Positions 58,074 to 64,000 of a stretch of DNA of 64,000 nucleotides are shown here, piece by piece. This DNA comes from Clarkia xantiana subsp. parviflora (taxonomy: Eukaryota > Streptophyta > Magnoliopsida > Myrtales > Onagraceae): contig JAPTYO010000005.1 in the NCBI GenBank assembly GCA_036873135.1, positions 15,664,166-15,728,165 of the forward strand, given 5' to 3'. The position numbers and the translations under genes are program-made. Position 1 is the first letter of the stretch; every line of letters begins with the position of its first letter. A model generated the notes under the pieces. The model made no database searches. It was not told the origin of the DNA and was given only the letters and a program-made list of their open reading frames with translations.

Positions 58074-59024
58074 GAGCATCCACAATGGTTTTACATAAAT
58101 TGTATTCTTTAAAGTTGCCACATAGACATTTATGTACACTTTAAGTAATACGTAAATTTAAGACACACGTAAAAAATATTTTCTCTGCAATCGTATTACT
58201 TAAACATATTCCTTAAATATATTTTATTATTAGATTTTCCAACAACCCCCAATAAGATATTAGCATTAAGGGTTAACAGGTCTTTTGGTCAATGATGTTT
58301 GACAACTTTTGGGTTTTGGTCAATGATGTTTTTTTTTACCTAGTTTTGGTACCATATGTTTGCAGATTTTTTCTAGTTTTGGTCAAACCGTTACATTCCG
58401 TCCATTTTTTGACATTTACAAGTCACGTGATCCACTCTAAACTTTCCATTTTGTTCAATTTAGTCCCTCTAATACTTTCCTAACCTTTTTTGTGTTCAAT
58501 TTAGTCCCGAAGTTTCAAAAATTCAATTGGACCTATTGTCCAATTTGGGTCAATTTTGAAACTTCAGGACTAAATTGAACAACAAAAAGGTTAAGAAAGT
58601 ATTAGAGGGACTAAATTTAAAGTTTAGAGTGGATCACGTGACTTGAACATGTCAAAAAATGGACGGAATGTAACGATTTGACCAAAACTAGAAAAAATCT
58701 GCAAACATATGGTACCAAAACTAGGTAAAAAAAAACATCATTGACCAAAACTCAAAAATTGTCAAACATTATGGACCAAAAGACCTGTTAACCCTAGCAT
58801 TAATTATAGAATAAATTAATTTATAATAAAAAATTGGTTACGTAATACATAGTGCATTACTTAAATTTAAGGAATGCTTTATGTAAAAACATAAATTTAC
58901 GTGTGGGTCCCATCTTTAAGGAATGCTATGTAAAACCACTGTAGATAGTTTTTGTTGCTTTACTTAAATAAACATGTAGGGCCCACGTTTACGTAATCTT
59001 TACGTAATACCATTGTGGATGCTC
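58074..59024. mobile_element. Tourist-like MITE, copy 2, interrupted
   Basis: Same family as 57569-57985. TIR GAGCATCCACAATGG...CCATTGTGGATGCTC, TSD TAA (58071-58073 and 59025-59027). It contains the Mutator-like MITE at 58270-58794. Joined, its length matches copy 1. Confidence 0.85.
58270..58794. mobile_element. Mutator-like MITE with 9-bp TSD
   Basis: Begins GGGTTAACAGGTCTTTTGGT and ends with the inverse CCTGTTAACCC, with inverted-repeat arms over most of the 525 bp. The 9-bp TSD TAGCATTAA lies at 58261-58269 and 58795-58803. A 9-bp duplication fits Mutator-like elements. No transposase is present. Confidence 0.85.
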
Positions 59025-59449
59025 TAATAGCTTTAAATCCCATTAAATATTAGTGATGGCCAAAAAATAATAATTATTATATATATATGCAAACAATTTC
59101 TAATGAAATTTATGACTTTTTCTTTGGAATAAAATTAATACTTTTTCCTTATGTTATGTTATAAATGATTATAGCCAAATCGTTATTTGAATTTGAATCT
59201 AATTATAAATAATTATCCAACTTTTTCAGTTTCTAAATAAATTGGTAACTCGATTAAAATTTATGTGAATTGGATAGAAACGAAACAATTACTCAGCATG
59301 TGAGGTCTTTGATGTGTTATAAAGATGTTATATTTCTCATATTAAAATTTACAACTATAGTTTAGCATATGTTCGGTTAGTTAACTACCATATATTATTA
59401 TTATTATTATTTAAGTTTCCCCCTTCACAGAAAAAAATAAAAAAATTAC

Positions 59450-59707
59450 ACAATGGTGACAAATATTTCAGTCATCACTAATACACATTTCATTTGTGAT
59501 GATTGTAACTATGTCACTATTAATCGTCACTAATATCTTAATACATCAGTGACGATCATGCAGTCGCCACAAATGTATACTGTTAGTGACAAAATAAATT
59601 TGTCATCTGTATTTACATTAAATGTGACAAATTATTTCATATGTCACTAATAAATCTTTCAATTATGTCACAACTATTTGTCACTAATATCCTGATTTGT
59701 TGTAGTG
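59450..59707. repeat. CACTA right terminus and subterminal repeats
   Basis: Multiple TGTCACTAAT and AGTGACGAT words, ending ATTTGTTGTAGTG. Mirror of the left terminus. The interval 59028-59449 is AT-rich interior without a gene. Confidence 0.8.
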
Positions 59708-59710
59708 TGG

Positions 59711-60416
59711 GGGCGGAGCCCTGGTTAAATATATGGTTTGCGCAATAGGATAGACATGCTGTGATGGTTGGAAATGTCTAGGATTCATGTTTAGAATGTT
59801 GCGTAATTGAATATAAGCATGAATTGCAGATCAACCCCTAATGTTTAAAATTATTTTAAAATCGAAAACCAGTCGCCAAATGTGTATGATGGATGTGAAT
59901 GTTGCATGTTTGACACGTATGTTAGAATGTTGAGGATGTAGCCGCATTTGATAATTTACTTGGAAGTAGAATTATATATGCAAGCATGAGTTCCTCGGAA
60001 CATTAGACGCATGACGCGTAAGCATAAGTGTGGTTTGTGTGATGAATGCTACTGGCGTGTGATAATTTACATGGATGGTAGAATTATATATGCATGAGTG
60101 AATTCATCATAATATTTTTCCAAAATAAAAAAGGCATTGGGAAAGCCAAGATCGGATATGCTTGTTTTAAAATCTCTGTTCCGGTAATTTGCGATTAAAA
60201 CCGTTTTTAAAAGATTGATCTATTGGATAGAAGACGACAATAATGTGAACTCTTTCACAGCCATCTTCCATTGGTTTACTGGTGCTCAGTTGGTTGAGAT
60301 GACTGAGGAATCATTATTTGTCGGACTCTATCTTAATAGATATTTGATGTATGCAATTCTTTCTCAAAATGTTATTGTCTCCCTGATTTTGCATGATTAT
60401 CAAAGTGTTAGTTTTC
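59711..60416 (+). other. Copia-B leader, final block
   Basis: Collinear with Copia-A 7590-8279, for example ATAGACATGCTGTGATGGTT and GAGTTCCTCGGAACATTAGA. No gene. Confidence 0.65.
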
Positions 60417-60587
60417 GTGGCTGGGTCGGTTCGCTTCTACGAGCCGCGCAATCTTGATGGCATGAATTATGATGCATGGAGTGAATATGTAAGAGAACTC
60501 ATTTTCGCTGAAAGTATACACAAGTGTATTGATGTGAATAAGGGCAGAACAATGGTGAATGAGAAAGGCGTCCTTACATGTCAATAG
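60417..60587 (+). pseudogene. Copia-B gag N-terminus, truncated
   Basis: Homologous by eye to Copia-A's frame at 8280: VRFYEPRNLDGMNYDAWSEY corresponds to the FYAELDVSNYEVWETYV region. The ATG is replaced by GTG at 60417. The frame stops at 60585-60587 and similarity ends soon after. Confidence 0.55.
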
Positions 60588-61135
60588 ACCCCTTCGCTCG
60601 CGGCGGTAAGAAGAAAGCTTGTAAACTTTTTCACCCTCACTTTTATGGGGAACAAATTGCAGGGTAAAGGTCAAGAGCTATACGCATGCTCCAACGAATG
60701 AAGGAAAAATGATACACATGCCGAAGGTCGAGGTTAATGGACAATGCTCATGCTAGTACAAGGGAGGCGGAACGTTATGTCCCATTGAGTGGCAGAGTTC
60801 CCACCCTCAGGTAAAAGAGAGGTCTATGCTCTCACCTTTGCATTTATGCTCATATTCATGATTAACATCTACGGGTACGTCAATGTCATCACTCGTGCTT
60901 ATACTCGCAACCCGTCCATACATACATGCATGTTCATGCTTGCACTCATATGCATGCCCACGTACACACTCCCGTATATTCAAACATTTAGACGTCCATG
61001 CACATGGCCGCTATATATTCATGCATACATTCATGACTACAATCGCAGCATGTCTCCAATCACTCCCGTCCTTATGTTCCTACTTGCATGTATGCTAGTA
61101 CACATCCTCATGTTCATGATATGTCCATGTTCACT
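60588..61135. other. Unassigned decayed sequence, CATG-rich
   Basis: This is the border between Copia-B and H2. From about 60840 it is rich in CATG/CATGCA words in a loose repeat. Frames here (60789-61154) reflect that composition. Part may be H2 interior. Confidence 0.4.
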
Positions 61136-61539
61136 CCTAGTTAACATCCTATAGGCATATTTTCTAGTATCCTATACTTAGAAAAAATTTTGGCCAAAAT
61201 TAAATTTTTCCTCACTTAGATAGAATCCCGACACGAATCTGAAGCATAAGTTATTTAGTTGCATTTGTATCACACACCTGTGCAAGTGTGTATTTTTTGA
61301 GTATACGCCTGTGGCAAAGATAGGTTTATTACTCCCACCTCAGACGGACGCGTGCCTAGGCACACATCCGTGCTACTCTGACGTTTACAATTCCTCTATC
61401 TCATAAGGCAGGGGGCAAAGTCAGGGGGCACACATCTATGGGTAAGCGAGCATTCAGACAAGAAGGTAAAATCCCGGTTTCAAATTGTGCGTGTCATACC
61501 ATCCTAAAATAGAGTCAATCAAGGGTTAGGCCATTGGTT

Positions 61540-61553
61540 GACTCGGGGGCATG
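61540..61553 (+). promoter_or_regulatory. H2 polypurine tract
   Basis: GACTCGGGGGCATG, identical to H1, directly before the LTR. Confidence 0.75.
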
Positions 61554-62825
61554 TGATGGATATACGCCCAATTTGAACCCGTTGACTTCCGAGTCGTTTC
61601 ATTTTTATCACCCCGTTAATGATTGTAAATCGAAACTTTTGGCCCAAGTATGTTACCCACAAATAGAAACGGTCCGAACTAGAAAAAAACGCGCCAGCCC
61701 CAAACTTCCGAATTTCCCGACCCGGTCAAACCATGGTTTGACCGGGTGGGTGAACCCGGTCAAACCATGGTTTGACCGGGTGGGTGAACCCAGTCAAACC
61801 AAGGTTTGACTGGGTGGGAGCACCCGGTCAAACCTTGGTTTGACCGGGTGGGAGACCCTCCCAATCTCTCGTAAGAGAGATTGGGAGGAGGGAGAGGCTC
61901 CCAGTCAAAAGTTTGACTGGGAGGAGGCCTCTCCCACCCGATCTCTCAGTTGAGAGATCGGGTCCTCCCACCCGATCTCTCAACTGAGAGATCGGGTCCC
62001 CCCACCCGATCTCTCTATTGAGAGATCGGGTGGAAGGGAAAGGGAGGGGGGCTCCCAGTCAAACCTGGTTTGACTGGGAGACCCCCCTCACCCGGTCAAA
62101 CTTGTTTGACCGGGCCCATTCACCCGACCCCAAGTCCTCGGGGTCGGATCCTCGACCCGACCCCGAAGGTTCCGACACCCGGTCCCTGCCCTTAGGGGTC
62201 GGATTTTTCATCCGCCCCGGCACCATTTTGCGACTCCCACACTCGGTTTATTTCTGCCAACCTTCTCCGTACCCTAAGGTCTTAAATACGTGTTTAAAGG
62301 ATAATTAATTGTGTTTAAAGGTTAACGATGTCATTAAGCTACCTTAATGACACCGTTGCCTATAAATACAACTCCTCCACTATTCATTTGATCATCTTGG
62401 CAAGTTGCACAATTTTGCTCTGACATCTCTCTAGCTTTATCTCTCTAAAAACGATACTGACTTAGGCATCGGAGAGGGTTCATCAGGCACCACCCCCCTC
62501 TGTGCCTGGTATTGCCCCTCTTGCAGGGTAGCAAGGAGAAGAGAACCAAGGAAGCAGAAGAGCATAGAGCAGTAGGACAAGCCCCAGGGGTAAGAAGTAC
62601 AAGCCTCAGGAGGTCAGAAGGAGAGAAGGAAAGGAGGTCAGAAGGAGAGAAGGAAAGGAGGTCAGAAGGAGAGAAGAGAAGGACATATATCAGAACGACT
62701 ACCCCAAGGGAGTATAAGGGCATGGATCAGAACGACTAGTCCTAGGAACACTGAACCCGACATTTCATTACTGGGAGATAAATTCTAGATTGACGACCCG
62801 TTGACCTAGACTTTATAACCTAACA
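61554..62825 (+). repeat. H2 3' LTR, about 1.27 kb, expanded by palindromes
   Basis: TGATGGATATACGCC...ATAACCTAACA. The TATA box TATAAATA lies at 62361-62368. GCATCGGAGAGGG lies near 62466. It is about 560 bp longer than H1's LTRs because of the palindrome block upstream of the TATA box. A 19-bp unit (GGAGGTCAGAAGGAGAGAA-like) repeats three to four times at about 62609-62680. Confidence 0.8.
61721..62114. repeat. Array of about eleven adjacent palindromes in the H2 LTR
   Basis: Two alternating types. One is CCGGTCAAACC/GGTTTGACCGG or CCAGTCAAACC/GGTTTGACTGG (seven hairpins). The other is CCCGATCTCTC/GAGAGATCGGG (three) or CCCAATCTCTC/GAGAGATTGGG (one). Arms are 10-14 bp with loops of 0-6. 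Each arm of the first type contains TTGACC or TTGACT. Confidence 0.9.
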
Positions 62826-63195
62826 GAAATGAACCGAGTATGGGAGTCGAAAGATGGTGTCGGGGCCCTTGGGGGGAAGGAAAATCCGACCCCCAAGGGT
62901 AGGGGTTGGGTGTGGCCACCAAACCCCTCCTAGGGGAGATAGGGTTGGCCAACCCTATCTCCCCTAGGGGAGATCGGGTTGGTCCACCCGATCTCCCCTA
63001 GGGGAGGTCGGGTGTGGCCACCCGACCTCACCTAGGTGAGTCTAACTTGGTCCGGACGAGTATTTCGACCTCGTCCGGACCGTTGGTGTTTCCGCGGGGT
63101 GTTCGGGTTGAAGTTTCGATTTGCAATTATTAACGGGGTGATCGAAATGAAACGATTCAGGAGTCAACGGGTTCAAATTGGGCGTATATCCATCA
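62826..63195 (-). repeat. H-family LTR fragment, inverted relative to H2
   Basis: Matches the right half of H1's LTRs (GGTAGGGGTTGGGTGTGGCC ... GGGCGTATATCCATCA) with additional CTCCCCTAGGGGAG palindromes at about 62930-63008. The left end is cut at H2. Confidence 0.8.
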
Positions 63196-63559
63196 CCAGG
63201 AACGCATGCGGTGTCTCCCGTGGGGAGGGTAGTTTGTTTTGCAGAATACTCACAAACAACTCTTCAACCTCTGTATTCAGAGGCGTGAATGCATATTCTG
63301 GGCCATCAAGTGTGCTCCTGCTTGTGCTTTGTTGAAAGAATACATCTCCCTCGTCTGTGGGTGGCTTGCTCCTGTTGTGCGATTAGAGATGACACATAGG
63401 AGGCTGTGGATATGGCCTCGGGGATGTAGGAAGGGCCTGCCTGACTCCTTCTTGGTGGTGCTTGCTTAGATGCTTCCGCAGTAGCCTTCCTTTTTATTTT
63501 CTTAGACCCTCTTCTCTTGCCATCTCCGGGTTATCGGGAGGCGGAGGGTTGCTCGTCAT
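63196..63559 (-). pseudogene. I1 gag N-terminus, frameshifted
   Basis: ATG at 63559 (MTSNPPPPDNPEMAREEG). A frame change near 63505 leads to KKIKRKATAEASKQAP, then GPSYIPEAISTASYVSSLIA. Pro-rich then basic, as in many gypsy Gag N-termini. No capsid motif is within reach, so confidence is limited. Confidence 0.45.
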
Positions 63560-63596
63560 CGTTGTCGGTAGTGTATGACTTGTTATGTTCGTATCT

Positions 63597-63610
63597 CGCA
63601 GATGGCACCA
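63597..63610 (-). promoter_or_regulatory. I1 primer-binding site
   Basis: The minus strand reads TGGTGCCATCTGCG, five bases inside the LTR end, starting with the expected TGG. Confidence 0.55.
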
Positions 63611-63615
63611 AATAT

Positions 63616-64000
63616 TGGATCCCTCACTAGACGTAGTATCGTAAAGTTAATTGTGAAATGAGTGATCAAGGCTCCTATTTATAAGGAACCTTGGAATCTG
63701 ACCCGGTTTTGAACGGTCTGACGCCGGTTTAATATAAAATGTGAACCGGGCGTGGACGAGCGTAAAGTTGACGTCGGGCAGGCCGACGCATTTCGTGTAA
63801 ACATATATAGGGGTTTGCGCGTATTCGCGGTCGTAATCCGAAAGTCCGGATTTTTAGACAATCCGGACGAGCTTTTTGTCCTGAACACGCGCGCGCGTGT
63901 CCCGAACCGTTTTGAACTTGCTGGTGATTATTTTAGAACCGTTGGTGGGTTTGACGTGTAAACGAGGTCCGAATAATATAAAACGAACAGGAATCAAACG
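63616..64000 (-). repeat. I1 5' LTR, partial
   Basis: The plus strand starts TGGATCCCTCACTAG. The minus-strand TATA box TATAAATAGGAG lies at about 63673-63684. The sequence between runs of CGCGCG and CCGGTTT is GC-rich. The far end is outside the window. Confidence 0.6.

Larger units (their letters stand above)
33007..59707. mobile_element. CACTA-type DNA transposon, non-autonomous, carrying nested elements
   Basis: The termini are CACTACAACAAAT and its exact inverse ATTTGTTGTAGTG, with further partial match inward, flanked by the 3-bp TSD TGG (33004-33006 and 59708-59710). Copia-A's uninterrupted leader confirms the insertion point. Subterminal regions carry many short GTGACGAA/TTAGTGAC words in both orientations, typical of CACTA elements. 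Without the insertions the element is about 2.8 kb. No transposase frame is seen, so it would depend on an enzyme supplied elsewhere. Confidence 0.85.
19689..60590 (+). mobile_element. Copia-B: Ty1/copia-like element split by G1 and a CACTA transposon
   Basis: The LTR (19689-20288) and intact PBS (20290-20301) start an element whose leader continues in blocks: 20302-21299, 32120-33003, 59711-60416, then the gag start at 60417. The blocks are collinear with Copia-A's leader (6143-8279); for example GAGCCCTGG follows the CACTA gap just as at 7594. The right end is lost in decayed sequence near 60590 and no 3' LTR is visible. Confidence 0.75.
61136..62825 (+). mobile_element. H2: 3' end of an H-family element
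   Basis: 61136-61553 is the inverse of H1's 10697-11110 (interior end plus PPT), followed by an LTR starting TGATGGATATACGCCC (61554-62825). The upstream part is missing. The right neighbour is an inverted H-family LTR fragment. Confidence 0.8.
63196..64000 (-). mobile_element. I1: start of a minus-strand LTR retrotransposon
   Basis: LTR from 63616 to beyond the window, PBS 63610-63597, gag start 63559. The interior is cut at 63196 by the H-family fragment. Class Ty3/gypsy is likely from PBS style and gag layout. Confidence 0.6.

Noticed and set aside
60789..61154. 121-residue plus-strand frame with hydrophobic stretches, a possible membrane protein
   Set aside because: The sequence is CATG/CATGCA-rich low complexity in a decayed border region; hydrophobicity follows from composition.

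Overview
The window is plant nuclear DNA, most likely from a large, repeat-rich angiosperm genome. I found no intact host gene, no rRNA or tRNA gene, and nothing prokaryotic. Nearly every base can be assigned to transposable elements inserted into one another. The evidence is paired LTRs, primer-binding sites next to LTR ends, polypurine tracts, target-site duplications (TSDs), and decayed gag-pol reading frames of the Ty3/gypsy (Tat/Ogre-like) and Ty1/copia types.

Layout. 1-3502: left-truncated minus-strand Ty3/gypsy element K1 (Ogre/Tat-like gag, PBS, 1.46-kb LTR). 3503-5532: minus-strand copia tail (Copia-C: partial LTR, PPT, RNase H end). 5533-19688: plus-strand Copia-A (LTR, long leader, broken gag), split by H1 (9986-19238, TSD AAAAG), a minus-strand element with gag and protease but no RT, RNase H or integrase. 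19689-about 60590: Copia-B, related to Copia-A and split twice. The first insertion is gypsy element G1 (21305-32114, TSD GTTAC). The second is a CACTA-type DNA transposon (33007-59707, TSD TGG). The CACTA contains gypsy element G2 (34018-56960, TSD TAAAC), and G2 contains gypsy element G3 (40724-52434, minus strand, no TSD). The CACTA also carries two Tourist-like MITEs (TSD TAA), the second of which contains a Mutator-like MITE with a 9-bp TSD. 61136-62825: end of a second H-family element (H2) whose LTR holds a block of about eleven palindromes. 62826-63195: inverted H-family LTR fragment. 63196-64000: start of another minus-strand LTR element (I1).

G1, G2 and G3 share one plan: LTR, PBS, gag-PR-RT-RNase H-second RNase H-integrase on the sense strand, then a minisatellite with a CTTAAG core, then a separate gene on the opposite strand with its own TATA box, a 7-nt first exon (ATGTCTG) and GT-AG introns, then PPT and LTR. 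H1 keeps gag-protease, a minisatellite and a diverged five-exon antisense gene but has lost the replication enzymes. H1 shares PBS, PPT, LTR start and an LTR leader block with the G elements, which suggests it may be mobilised by them. All coding regions carry stops or frameshifts. By eye, LTR pairs differ least in G3, more in G2 and most in G1, matching the nesting order.

The observations I rate highest are the spliced antisense gene in the G elements, the array of W-box-bearing palindromes in the H2 LTR, the gag-protease-only H1 with a zinc knuckle on each side of its protease, and the anomalous borders of G3.
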